From Rhizoclosmatium globosum (lineage: Eukaryota > Chytridiomycota > Chytridiomycetes > Chytridiales > Chytriomycetaceae), in the NCBI GenBank assembly GCA_002104985.1, contig MCGO01000027.1, forward strand, positions 186,001 through 250,000: DNA of 64,000 nt, read 5' to 3'. The position numbers and the translations under genes are program-made. Below, piece after piece: positions 11,941 through 24,292 of this stretch; within the stretch, counting starts at the first letter, position 1, and every line of letters starts with the position of its first letter. The notes beneath the pieces are model-generated. The model saw only the letters and a program-made list of their open reading frames with translations. It did no database searches and was not told the origin of the DNA.

Positions 11941-14900
11941 CTATACGTCACTAACGTGTCCAGCAGCTCCAAGGGAGGCCAAGTGCAAGATAGGAAAGTG
12001 TGTAGATTTGTTGTCCACTCGCTGAGATACTGGATAGTCATCCTCAGTCTGCCTCGAAGTGGGATCAATCCCACCTTCGTCCAATCTCCCTTCCACCTCC
12101 TCCACCACAACATACTCTAAACGACCTTTAACAATACGCTGTTTCTTTGCCGGAGGAGGTTTGTTGTTGTTGTCACCACTTCGTCCTCCGCCTTCCCGTC
12201 TGTCTCTACCACTCCCTCCTCCTCTCCTTCCTCCATTCCCTCCACCGCTACCTCCACCCGGCCCTCCACCTCCTGGATCACCGTTGCCATCATTGTTTTC
12301 CGCACCTCCCGTCCCACCACCTCGAATGTGGTGATGGACCCGCATCAATGCAATCGCCCACGTTAGATTCTCAATGAACAGGCCACTCTTGATATCACGT
12401 GGGAGTCGGAAAGTGAGACTATCACTTGAACATAATTCACGGCCACTGCAGCGTGGATTTGAACATTTGAATGTCTTGGCCTTCCCAATACGCGAGATGC
12501 GGCCGCAGAAGCACATGATTGTCGATCCAATCTATTTCAAAAATAACAGTGTACAAGTTAAATAAAGTAACATATAGAAGAGTGTTTACCTCAGTTACAA
12601 TTACCACAGCCTTGATCCTCCCAATTCTACCACTGAGTGGAAACTTTGAATCAAAGCCTTCACCCATAATAGACTTGATGTTTGCTGCAGTTGGTAGAGG
12701 ACTGCCAGTAGTAAAGAATGCGCCACCATTCTGCGACTTTTTGAAGGCCATGACCGTGGTCTGTTTCCTAATGGAGGCATGGGCCGCATATGAAAGGACA
12801 GTCTTGACCCATTCTAAATTAAAAAGGAAAATAGTTATTTAGAAACAAGAAACAAGACAAATCAATAAACTTACTTGGAATCCCATCTTTTCCAGAAGTG
12901 GATTTCTTGTTGGTGGTTTTTGAGTTGAAGTCGGATGTGGCATAAGAATCAGCACTTGAATTCCATTCTGCAGCAGATCGACGAACTCGTTGAGCATACT
13001 TGTTCAGTTTATCTTGTGCATTCTTGAGCAGCCGTGAGAACATGTTGGGGTCATCTCCATCACCATTTCCATCAAGAACAACCTCAAACTTATCACGCAT
13101 CTTTTTCAACTCCTTGTCGACTCTCCCTACTTCATCCACCAGATCCTCGTCATCTACAAACACATCCATATCTTGCACATTGGGTGTTGGCTTTGGAACC
13201 ATTCTCGCTGATGCACGCAGATCCTTCAACCTGAACTCCAGCGCCTGTTCCGCTTCAAGCACAAGTTTTTCCAGACGCAAAGTTTCCACCAATACAGCTC
13301 CATCACCCGCAGCGTATTCAACAAGATCCAATTCAGCAGCAGCAACAAGACTCCGTAACTCCACCACTGACTCCAGTTGATCAATGGCTCTGTCTCGAAA
13401 CGATTGAAGAGTGCTGATGCGTTTCTGAAGACGACAAATCACTGCTTCAAAGCCTACTCCAATCTGAACAACATGGCCTGTACTTGCCATCTGAGTTTCC
13501 ACTGTCCTTCCACCTGGATCACTGCTCAACAATAAACGAGTTGTTCCAAACACTTTTCGAAAGGCAGACTGAACAGCTTCTGAAGGATTTGTGATCCAAA
13601 CATCAGGACTTTGAAAAGAACCCATATGAGATTCGAATAAAGCAGTATCTTCAGCATGAACTCCACCCAATTTGTTAGAGTCATATCGAAATGATCCAAA
13701 GTTGTGTTGACGAGCATAAACAGTCATGACATCTTCCAGTTTGCGTCGGTGCTTGGCAGAACACTCATTTTGAATTCGATGTCGAAGATATTGAACCAAA
13801 TGCGATGCATGTCGATAGTCTTCTCTGGCTTCGGAATTGCCAGGATTTGAAGCATATAACTTTCGAGTGTCGGCCATAGCTTTGAAGGAATCAGACAGTA
13901 ACTCTTGGACTGCATTGAAGTTGACATCAGTGGTAAGACAATTAACTCCAGGAGCAGTTGTTGTTGGATAGCATCGAGGAGAACCACCATGAGAGAAGTT
14001 TGCTGTTATTTGTTTCAAGTCAGCTTCGGTCATGTGGTGACTTCGCAGAGGGAGCATTGTTTTGAAGACACCAGTTTCTCTGTCGTATGTGATACTGATG
14101 GCACCAGGACGGTAGGTCAGAAATCTATTCTTGGAAGTTGGGAAGTTGATGGTTGAGTTCCGTATCAACTGCAGCTCAATAACATTCTTGGCACTGGCTT
14201 TGATTTTGTAACCAAGTGGATGAACAACAAGCCTTTTGTTTTTGTCAGAGCCCTTTTCTAACGCCATACGCATCAAGTTCAAGTGACACAAATTGATGGA
14301 CGGGAAAGTTGGTGGCCATGGAGTGTCTCCAGTGGGTGCATCACAGGAGTCAAGAAAGTATGCTTCAATGTGTGGAGCTGTTTGTTTGTTCTGATCAAAG
14401 ATGGCAGATTGCAACCCCCGAACTTCAGAACCAGAAAGCTTTGGGAAAATAATGTGGCCATCAACAGAGAAATAACAACGATTTGAATGACTGAACTGCT
14501 GATGGAATGGTTTTCCTGGTTGTTTGTATTGAATTTAGATAAAAGCAGGTGAAAAGGAAAGAACCAAAGAAGCTTACTCAATTTCAGGCCAACTTTGGTC
14601 CAAGTCTTGTATCGAGCAATAGAACTTTGGACTGCTTGCTGCACAACACCATTGTTATTGAGCTGTTGACCAATTTCATTTTCCAAATAGCCATCCCTCC
14701 CAAACAACAGGTATTCATTGTTACTCAACTTGATAACATCCTCAAACAAATTTTTGAGATCATCACGGCAAAGGAGATTGATGTTGATGTAGGGAGTTGA
14801 GGGCACCAGCCGCATTTCTTTCTTCATCGACAAGCCCCACTGCACTGGCTGGATATATTGAAGAATCAAAGTCTTAAAGGAGGTGCGCAGTTGAGCAAGA

Positions 14901-17900
14901 GTGAGCTGGGAAGTATCCTCTGGGACTTCATCGTCTTCCTCCACTCCCTCCACAGTTTGGTTTTGATCACCTTGAGCCCCTTGAGCACCTTGAGCACCTT
15001 GAGCACCTTGAGCACCTTGAGCACGACCAACACCTCTGACTTGAACATCTTCATCTACTTCCTTGACCGGATTGATAACAAAAGACACAACAAGTGCATC
15101 CAAAAACTGCAAAAGGGCTTTGGCATAAAAGTCACCACCAACAACAGGTTTGACTCCAGTGATGATGGCTGAATGCAAATAAGGCCGATACGTATTCTGT
15201 GACTGTTTCTCACGCTCATTCCGCAATACTCTCTTGTTTTCGTCCTCAAGTGTCCACACATGTCCAGGCAAATGCATCATATACTCGTAGATGGAGCGCT
15301 CGTGCAGGCTCAGAGAATTCAAAGTTACTTGATGGTCTGTTCCGACCAGAAATCCATTCACCATGTTGAAAGGACCCGTCTCTATAATAACATTCATGGC
15401 GTCTGTGGTGGTACTTTCGACAGCAGATAACAGAACACTGGAATCATAGAACCGAGGAAACAAGTTTTGTGAAAGCCTTTGGGCAGCATCATCAAGAGTG
15501 ACATCATTTTGAACAGGTCGGACCCGATAGACAACCTCCCCAACCAATTTCTTCTTTTCATCTGATTTGAAAGGAACATAATCCTCCTTGTCACTTCCTT
15601 GATTGCTGTTGTCATCATCATCGCCGTCTGCATCCTCCTTTTCCTGACTCAAGTCATGTTCCAGTTGGTTGTACAGACTCACTTTCAGCGCTGATAAATC
15701 CTTATTCAAGAATGTATCCAGATAATGTTCCCTATAAGGGATATTGAAGCCAGATTTGGGATCCAATAGTAGAGTAATGATGCTGAAACGTAACAGAGCA
15801 AGCTGGTCCTTGGAATGCTCGGTGGGATAATACCAGAACTCTCCATCTTCTGTAATAAATCCAACAGCACCATCACTCATGGCTGCAGTCCAGACTTCAT
15901 GTGAATCGTTCTTATTGACAGCTCCAAGCAATATGGCCAAAACAATCATACGATCCCAGCAACTAGATTTGGACACTTTCAGACCATCAAGCTCCTTTAC
16001 AATATCAAACAGTATTCTCAATGGATTTGAATTTGAAGCTGCAAAGAGATCACGAATAATGGCAAGTAGTTGGCCAGGTTGTTGGTTGGTACTTAGACGA
16101 TTGTACTCAATCTCAGGGCTCTGATTTCGTTTGAAAGAGGGAGAATCCAGAAACGCCAAGATCCTCCAGTGGACTGGTTGCTGATTCAGTTCATTGGGAG
16201 GTAGATCCTCAAGTTGGATGTTCAATGCGGCAGCATGCAACTTGTTGAAGAGATTGATGGTGCCAGGAACAAGAACCCGAACAGTATCAAACGCCAAAGT
16301 AGCAAGATCTACGTAGGCTTTGAGCAATATTCTTTCTTGTTCATCCTGGACAGTTCCTGCACACAGTTTTTAACATCAAAAGTTGAATCAAAACAGAAGG
16401 AGTCAAACACACATACCATGGGCAACATATGTGTTCAAGAAGTATTGTTGGTGGTCTTTTCCGTTTAACGTCATCATCTTGCGCTCAAGAATCATATCAG
16501 CTTGAGCCGCAGTCATATCCCTAAAAGTTACTCAGTGTTAGCTGACAGTCAAGTGAAGCCAAAGGAAAACACATACGCAATATCAATCTGTTCTTTTGGT
16601 GCGTCATCAGCAAGGGTGCGGCGATTCTCAAACGCCTGTTTCAGCAACACTTCTTGTTCTTCCTTGATCCTCTTGGAAGGCATCCTGCTCAATCTGTCCT
16701 TTGTCAGTTGAAACGTTGCAGTCTTTATCACGCGTCGGGGTTGTTTCTAAGAAATTGAATTTGAGTAAACAAACACCTTTGAATCATCTCACCTCAACTT
16801 TGGCTCTGTCACTATTCATGCCTCCATTTTCACTTTCAGCCTCACTACTCCTTGTCTCAACACTTTCATCCTTTCCATCATCACTCTGAGTCTCAACACT
16901 CCCAGCAACATCATGTTTGAACAGAGGCAGAAACAAAGCCTCATATTGATTGTTGTTGGACCATTTGGAAGGAATGGCATCAAGTTGAGGAACTCGTTGA
17001 GACGGCATAACCCCAGACATGTGGGCCCCCTTGTATCCATGAGTGTGTTTGAAATTGAAGCTGGTCCCATCCAAGGCAACTACAAGTGGACGAACATTCA
17101 GGACTTTTGAATTCAATGGCTGCTCGTTGGTTTGAAGAGTGAGATTTTGAAAGGTGTGCTGTGGAAATACAAAGTCCCACGCGTCATCAGCAGAACGTTC
17201 CTGAAATCTTTGACTCAGTTGAAAGTCGAGAGTTAATGTTGCACCAATATCAACTTTTTGTTTGATATTTGGAACAGATTCTTTTAGTTGCAACCATTGT
17301 TGAACAGCTGCTCTCATGTAGATATATCCCAGTTTTGATATTGACTGAGGAGACGTCATTGGTTGAACAACACGACCATGACCAAAATGGGTTGAAATGG
17401 CAGCATTCAAGACAACATCATCAGAATCCTTCAACTTTGGGTGGCACAACAACAGTTTCTTTACGGTGGAGTTGAAATTGTTGCGGTAGATTGCGGCTTT
17501 GCTTCCAGTTACTGACACAGATACAAGAGATTCAGGCGCCTCAAGAATTGCACCAGAAACAAAGTCTTGAATCCCCATAGCAAGAGAGTAGCCCCAAACA
17601 CGTCTCCGAGTATCATTCCAAGCTGGAGAAATCAGTTCGTTCCAAAGCACAGGATCATGGTCACCACCACCTGGTCTTATGAATGAACGAGAAATAAATT
17701 GAAGTTTCTGATGAGAATGTTTGCCAACTGGGAGAAGATGAGTTGTCTGGTTTCGGAAATCCCGAAGAACCACCTTGTCTCCAAACAGAATAGAATGGAG
17801 GCCCAACACTTTGACCTTGGCTGTCACAGGTTGGTTCCTGGTAGGGTTGAATGTGGTAGTTGCCAACACTTGGAACAGTGGTAGAATCTATGTGTTGAAT

Positions 17901-20900
17901 TACTATTAGTATCTATATAACTGAGGGGATAAAGCTCACATAAGATATCTTGGAATCACTATTCTTGAAAAACACCACTCCAAGCTCCGTTGCTCCAGAG
18001 AAGCTCATGGGTTCCTTGCCAAAATCCGGTGCTTTTGAGTACGACTTGAATAAGATTGACCCTGAACACCATTCCCCACCAGTAAAGGTGGGCAAAGTCT
18101 GAACAAATTCATTCAACGTAGTCAATGCTGACTGAAACACATGGTGCATCCCATTCTTCTGGATCTTGAAGCTCCTACCAATGACTTTCTTGTTCACCAT
18201 GGACAGGCCAATCAACAATATTTTGCTCAAGTCCATCAACTCTGTATAGAGTTCTGAGGAGAGTCGAAAAGAGGCAGGACTGATTGGAGCTTTATCAAAG
18301 AACAGCTGACAGGGTACAGGATGTCCTAGTTGAAACATTGAGTCTTGATTCTTACTCAAGAAATCAAACAACTCACCAAACATATCTTTCATCTCAACAT
18401 CTTCATTTTGGTCCAAAACATCCACATCTCCAACATCAACATTTCCAACATCATCGACTTGAACATTGAGTCGGTGTTGGTTGTCCTGCGCGACTTGAAC
18501 TCGGTGTTGATGTATTGGTGTGTTCAACAACCTTGCACTATTTGTCCAGTGGAATGTTTGGACAATAACACCAGTCACATTCTTGATGCCGCCCTTCTTG
18601 TTGTACTGTTGAATGGTACCAAACAACTCCATAGCTTCACTGTCACTCAATTTGGACCTAGTGGCTGCAGCAAAATCACTTCGGTGAGCCAAGTACGGAC
18701 CATAACTTTGAGTACTGTCTTGAGTCTTCAATGTACGATAAACTCGAGTCATGTCCGTGTCGCTTGGGTCTCCATTCGTGAATGCCTGCCAAGTAGCCAG
18801 TAGTTGGCGAAGAACAATAAAGTCATGTAGTTTGAGTTCCCGATCAGTCATGGCTGTTCTTGGAGGCTTCAAAGTTTTCCCATCAGGACCTTGGATCCAA
18901 ATCGGATAACTTCCCGGACGCATGGAGCGAGCAGCAGTGGCAGGGTGATTCATGGAATACACGTAACTTGATCCCATTTCAAAAGCCTGGTTGACAAGAA
19001 GAGGGTCCATAATCCCAAGCGACGTGACACAGCGAGAAGCATCAGATCCAGCAACCAGCTGTCGGTTCACAACAGTGATAGTACTTGTATCTGTAACTGG
19101 AACATCAGCATCTGCAAGATTGGGAGCAAGAGTGGCAGGAGCGGCTGGAGCAACTGGAGTGACAGGGATGACTGGAAAAGTCTGAACAGCGGGAGGAGTT
19201 GGGACAGTTGGAACTCCAGTGGCAACAGGAGGAACAAAGGTTGAGTGCGCATCAATCATATGTCGAAGCAAGTCTTGTGGGTGTCCTTGGAGTTGACAGA
19301 TGGGACACGGTTCCTTTTATATGGATTAGTATAAAAATGACTTTCACGAGATTCAAGACATACCAATGATCCAGGTCCTGGTGAATCTGGGATGAGCACA
19401 GCCAGATTTTTGTTAAAGAGATTTATATCCGAATAAGAACCTCGAGATGGAAAGTGAGGTCGAGATGAATCAGGTCGATGGAAATGACGAGTAATGATAT
19501 GTTGTTCAAAGGCTAACAACGTTGCAGCGTCACTTGACCCTTTGTGTTCTGTAAAACAAAGTGGACAGAATCCGTTCTGATTGACCTCGTTAGAAAAGAC
19601 AAAGAAGTAATAATATACATACCAAAAAGTTTTGATCAGTAAACACCTCAGCAAGTCGATTATCCAAATTTTGTATTTTGTCCAGCAGAACGTAATGCTC
19701 CTTCTTCCAGAGTCCTAACTGAGGTCGTTCAGACCATTTTTCAATGTTAGAGTCAGCTGACTCATCACGACTGCTGCCACCAAGTACAGAGTATTTTTTG
19801 GGAACAGGCTTAACTCCACCTTGGACTGGACCTCGGACTGGACCTCGGACTGGACTACCTTGGACTGGAACCTGGACTGGACCTTGGACTGGACCTCGGA
19901 CTGGACTACCTTGGACTGGAACCTGGACTGGACTACCTTGGACTGGAACCTGGACTGGACTTCCAACTAAACCTCCATCACCATCACCATCACCATCACC
20001 ATCTCCTTCTTCTTCGACAGAAGAAGGTGTACCCGCTTTGACTAAAAGCGCCAATGAGATTTTGTACATGGCTTCATGGATAGCATCAACGTTGACAATC
20101 TTGATTCCAAAAACAGGTTCGGCACAAACACCAAGATCAAAAAGTAGCTTTGGACAAAATAGGTATCTATACACCAAAACAAAGTCAAAACACCAAGAGT
20201 TCAAAACAACAACAGGCTTACCTATTCAGTGACAAAACAAACACAACACTTGGAACAATAGTACGTCCGCGCAACACCAACTCTTGCCTCAACTGATTCA
20301 AGTCAGCTCCGAGAGAGAAAACAGAGGCGCCATGTCTTTCTTGTAGCACATCAAACGTCGCTTGATTCACACTATAACTCCAATCTCCAGTAAAACAGCT
20401 GCAGTGATCCAGTCCATCAACCATACCCTGAGGACACTTGTACAACTGAGGGACAATACTAAACACTGTTTCGCCTTCCATATTATTGTCGGCATTATGT
20501 TTGGACACAGACTTGACACGTTCCTGAATAGCAATCATGGCGGCACCAGCAGGATGAATAAACCCAAATTGAGTTTCAAAGGCAACAAGAGCTTGACGGA
20601 GAGGCATTGCAGTCATGGTATTCAGAAACCTTTCACACTCAAGAATCGACTGCGACGTACTCAAGAACTTGTCGTAAATTCGAGCAAAGGACCGGTAACG
20701 GGGTTTTAACTCATGAGGAATCAATGATGTAGTGGCATTGATAAAGATTGACCCTTGAGGAACCTTGACACGGGGAAGTGGTGTTGGCGTCTATTACAAA
20801 ACAGTGCGTTGGAATCTAATTTGAGCACAAGAGTAGAAACTCACTCCTGGTACTGGATCAGAAGGAGGCCCTTTGTCAATCTCGTCTGGTACATCATCTT

Positions 20901-23900
20901 CCTCGTCCTCCTCAATCAGTCGCTTTCCCTTTCCTTTCCTTGGTTTGGCTGCTTTTGCCTTGATAGGTTTTGTGGCTGGTTTCGACTGTTTTGCTTTCTT
21001 TGCTCCTTTTGCCTTCCCCGCGGCAGATATGAATGGAGCAGTGCCATACCCGAGATCCAGATCCGCCAGACTTTGTTCCAGTTCAAACAGATCGACTGCA
21101 TCAAAGCTGTCCAGATTCAAACTTGAGGTTCCATTCAATAAATCTTCCAGTCCACCAACAGAGTCCAGGTCCGAAGCCGAATCCAGGTCCGAAGCCGAGT
21201 CATCGAAACCAAGACCTTGAAACTGATTGAGTAGTTCATAATCGATATCACCATCCTTTTTGTTGACAATTAAAACGAACCTTTGAACACCCAAGAATAT
21301 TACCTCTCCGTCAGCCACAGAATCAAAGTCAGACTGAACAGACTGTGAAGACACACTATCAGCCTCAGAGTCAGACACTGTGTGCGGATCAAACAAAGAT
21401 GGTTCCGGTGCAGTCAAAGCATCAAACAAATTTGAATCAGATCTGACAAAAGAAAGAGTGGGAGATACAGCAGAGGAGGCAGTGAGAGCGGCAGAGGAGG
21501 CAGCAACGACAGGAGTCTTGGGTTCCAAGAAAGGAGAGAACGTGAATCCTCTTGTTTCTGATATCGGATCTTGCTCTTGTACTTCGAGATTTGTTGGTGT
21601 AGATCCAGTGGACTCTTCGATATTTGAAGTCGTCACGGAAGTATCGTCAACACCAAGGTCGGAAACCTAAAGTAAAACGTTTAGAATATAACATAGTAAT
21701 TTTGAACAAGGAACATACACTTGTAGATGATTCGCGAGAGTAACGGAATAGACGGCGGCTTTGGTGAGAATACGGGCTGACACCAGGGTTGGACGAACCA
21801 TCTACAGAAGAACCACCCAAGGATGGAGTTTCATGGGATTCATCACGAAGCGGAATTGGAGGTGGTGGATCTGATTGAGCACTACGAGTTGATTGTTCGA
21901 CAGATGAAGTAGTGTACAGTGTTGATGGTTCGACAGTTGAAGTAGTGGACAATGAACTTGGCTCGGTTGTTGGCTTCGCATTATTTTGGGATGGCGGACT
22001 GGACCCCGAGCTAGTCAAAAATTCCTTCGTATCACTGCGTTGAGTTCGAGAGGCACGATCTGCTCCTCCACGTACTTGAACCACAAACTTGAGAGTTGAG
22101 TCGGTTGGAATGTTGTACGCTGTTTTTGAAGGTTAGAATGAAATACATTTTCAAATTTAATACTTACAAGACAAAAGGCTCGAGTCTTCCAACTTGACCA
22201 TTCCAAACACAAGAGTACAAGACAGAGCATAGATCACGTTCCGTTCTTGGTATAGAAACTCTCGAAGGTCACGAATAGTCAACATAGAAGGCATTTCGAC
22301 AAACAGATGGTGGCCATCCACCAGTTCGACAAAGAAGCGTGAGAGCAAAGCCTGTTCAGGTCCAACAGTAGTTGTAGACAGATCCAACGATTCAATTTGA
22401 GCAATAGATGGTGGACACTTGTCAAGCTGTGACCATGACTTGAATAAAGCAGACATAATGGCCCTTTTCTGAGAAACACAGCTGACGCTGTCCAAGAAAC
22501 CAAATACGGCCAATGCGAGCTCAGGAGACGGAATCCAATCTTGATACGACATGGAATCCAGTGAATAACCGGCCACTTGAGTGTTCAATACAGTCGCTGG
22601 TTCAAGAAGTGGTGGTGGTTCTGGCAGTGGACTGTCTCCTTGAGGGACGGTGATCACTTGAGTCAAAGTGGGGTCAATAAGCTCAGCCACTTTTGATAAA
22701 CCTGTTAAATAAGATATAGGTTAGGGAAAATGTTAAGGGATTGAGTCAAAGTACTTACCAAGCTGAGCGACTATAGGAGGTGGAATGAAGTCAAGCAGAG
22801 TAATTGGGGGGAATGGTGGATGGCGTATAGTTGGTTTGGGGGATTTTGATAGAGTGGGTAAACTGGGTTGATACTTGAGATTGAGATGTGAATGGGTGTG
22901 CTTTCCACCTGGAAGAGAATTACTGGATGAGGCAACACCAACAGTGTGAGTGGTGGCAACAGGGATAGACCAAGATGAAGAAACTTGAGGATTTATATCC
23001 GCGAACCAAATCCCAGTGTGGTGGCAAACAACATTCTTGGCTGTCGCCTTGGTGGGGTCAGACTTGGTCCGCGTCTGTGACAGACGAAGAATTGGAGACA
23101 CAGTATTTTGGTCAATAACTGGATTGGTCAAGACGGGATCAAGTTGGCTGAAAGTAGTTGGTAGAACGGATGACTTGGTATTCCTTGATTGACTCCTTGA
23201 TTGACTCTGTAGACGCGGTCCAAGCTGCACAAGAGTACTGGGATTCAGACCAAGATCTATGAGCTTGAATAAGCAACAACGAATACCAATGAACGCAATA
23301 AAAAATTACCATGGAGTAATCGAGATGAGGGCAATCGCTTCCAACACCGGCCAGGTCGATAGAGCTGGAGACCCACAACAGAGAGACCAACAGCCAAAGT
23401 TGCAGCCTGCTTTGCTTCCAGCACAGTAGAATCATTGGAGACAAGAACAATAATGATTGATCCATTTGGCACGATCACAGAGAGATGGAACTTGTGATTG
23501 ACAGACAGCGATGTAGACGGCACTTGCAACCAAGAGCAGTAGGCATACTTGACGAGGTCCAACAGCCCGCCAATCATAAAGCAACAGAAGACCAGTAGTG
23601 AGTAGAGCGGGGTAACAAGGTTCTCATAACGAGCAAGTAGCTCGGCAACCTTGATCTCGTGGACAAGTCGTTCGTAACCAGAGAGCAGCTCCACCAGTTG
23701 AGCGAGCTTCAGTTCCTTCTCCACAGACTTGAGAGACTTCTTGGCATACGACTTGTGTCGGCGATGTTCTTTCCTTGTCTGTTCGTACTCGGCAGACCCA
23801 AAGAGAGAATGATTTCTCAGCCATTTTGAGTGGAACTTGAACTGGCGACGCAAAGAACGTTGATGTTGAGCTTTCTCCCAAACGAGTAGAAAGAAGGGAA

Positions 23901-24292
23901 GAGGGCAGGAGATGTTCAAGGTAACCAGATTCCAGATTGACAGTTTCAGGGTAACCTATTGGGGTGGAAGGGACAAATGTTAGAATGAACAAGTTGCCAA
24001 TGGATGCATTGAATACATACCTGAGTGTCAACAATGGGAAGGCAGTGTGCAAGAAGAAAGCCTCCGACGGTAGTGGGAGACCAGTGGTGAGAATTCGTGA
24101 TTACGTCGACTTGAACCACAGTCATCAAGCAGTGGCAAATAAAGCCGGAAATATCGTGTAAAACATGGGATGCTTTGTGAATAGTATTGTCAGTGGTTGC
24201 GTGTTGCAGAAAGGGAACATACCTCCGACGACGACAACGTTGAATAGGAAGGAAAGAGCTGCGATGGCAGAGAAAGTGGACACGTTGAACAT
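11941..24292 (-). CDS. Giant Fanzor/TnpB-like RuvC nuclease with ubiquitin-like and membrane-like N-terminal parts
   Basis: Eighteen exons with GT-AG junctions and kept phase: 24292-24223, 24172-24021, 23955-23310, 23256-22759, 22701-22168, 22119-21719, 21666-20845, 20790-20222, 20166-19623, 19585-19364, 19313-17940, 17887-16793, 16746-16577, 16520-16417, 16356-14578, 14422-12875, 12813-12590, 12531-11941. They sum to 11,343 nt (3,780 residues). Order of parts: hydrophobic segments (first ~290 residues), Ser/Pro-rich linker, ubiquitin-like domain (~577-651), acidic then Lys-rich NLS-like stretch, SPVQVPVQG repeats, two C2H2-like fingers (~1417-1508), long unrecognised regions, then the nuclease. 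RuvC-I is SSDPGGRT (D ~3294), RuvC-II is VIVTE (E ~3584), a ribbon follows (CFCG...FKCSNPRC), and RuvC-III is LPRDIKSG (D ~3630). A Gly-rich tail contains PPPAKKQRI. Fanzors are eukaryotic TnpB relatives that cut DNA with a guide RNA. The nuclease call is strong; the single-polypeptide model is inferred. Confidence 0.8.
12394..13520 (-). other. Split RuvC nuclease core and zinc ribbon (Fanzor/TnpB signature)
   Basis: RuvC-I Asp is codon 13518-13520 in DPGGRT, followed by TGHVVQIGVG and RLQKRI. The RuvC-II Glu is codon 12590-12592, the last codon of exon 17. The reading then gives E-I-G-S-T-I-M-C-F-C-G, so the Glu-to-first-Cys spacing of seven matches TnpB/Fanzor. The second knuckle is C-S-N-P-R-C. 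The RuvC-III Asp is codon 12394-12396 in PRDIKSGLFIENL. All three catalytic acids are present. The first knuckle is C-x-C where CxxC is usual, and the loop between RuvC-I and RuvC-II is long and acidic/coiled. Confidence 0.85.
14966..15023 (-). repeat. Tandem AQG-coding repeat
   Basis: A 9-nt unit (GAGCACCTT on the plus strand) repeats in exon 15, giving A-Q-G reiterated about five to six times in the giant protein, in an acidic low-complexity linker. Confidence 0.85.
19823..19965 (-). repeat. Tandem repeat coding for SPVQVPVQG-type units
   Basis: A run of short units built on TGGACTGGAC/CTCGGACTGGAC, read on the minus strand as alternating PVQVPVQGS and PVRGPVQG. It lies in exon 9 of the giant gene and is flanked by an (Asp-Gly)n run at about 19978-20010. 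Units differ slightly, so copy number should vary among strains. Confidence 0.85.
22040..22340 (-). other. Internal ubiquitin-like domain ending in RGG
   Basis: Across the exon 5/6 junction the giant protein reads FFVELVDGHHLFVEM ... LVFGMVKLEDSSLLS-SYNIPTDSTLKFVVQVRGG. From FFV to RGG it has 75 residues, against 74 for the equivalent part of ubiquitin. The LED, LS, YNI, STL and RGG positions line up. The sequence continues after RGG with ADRAS, so the domain is embedded rather than terminal. Nothing else in this part of the protein was recognised. Confidence 0.75.

Noticed and set aside
11900..11945. Terminal inverted repeats of the element
   Set aside because: Comparing this end with the right edge at 24770-24799 in inverted orientation gave no convincing match by eye.
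12059..12334. A Pro-rich plus-strand protein
   Set aside because: It is the antisense shadow of the Gly-rich tail of the giant gene, with no start context or splice signals.
19744..20232. A plus-strand Thr/Gly/Trp repeat protein
   Set aside because: It is the antisense reading of the SPVQVPVQG tandem repeat in exon 9 of the giant gene.
11941..24292. KDZ, Crypton or Starship-type element
   Set aside because: No CxC domain, tyrosine recombinase R-x-x-R-Y pattern or captain-like protein was seen. The terminal RuvC plus zinc ribbon points to Fanzor/TnpB.
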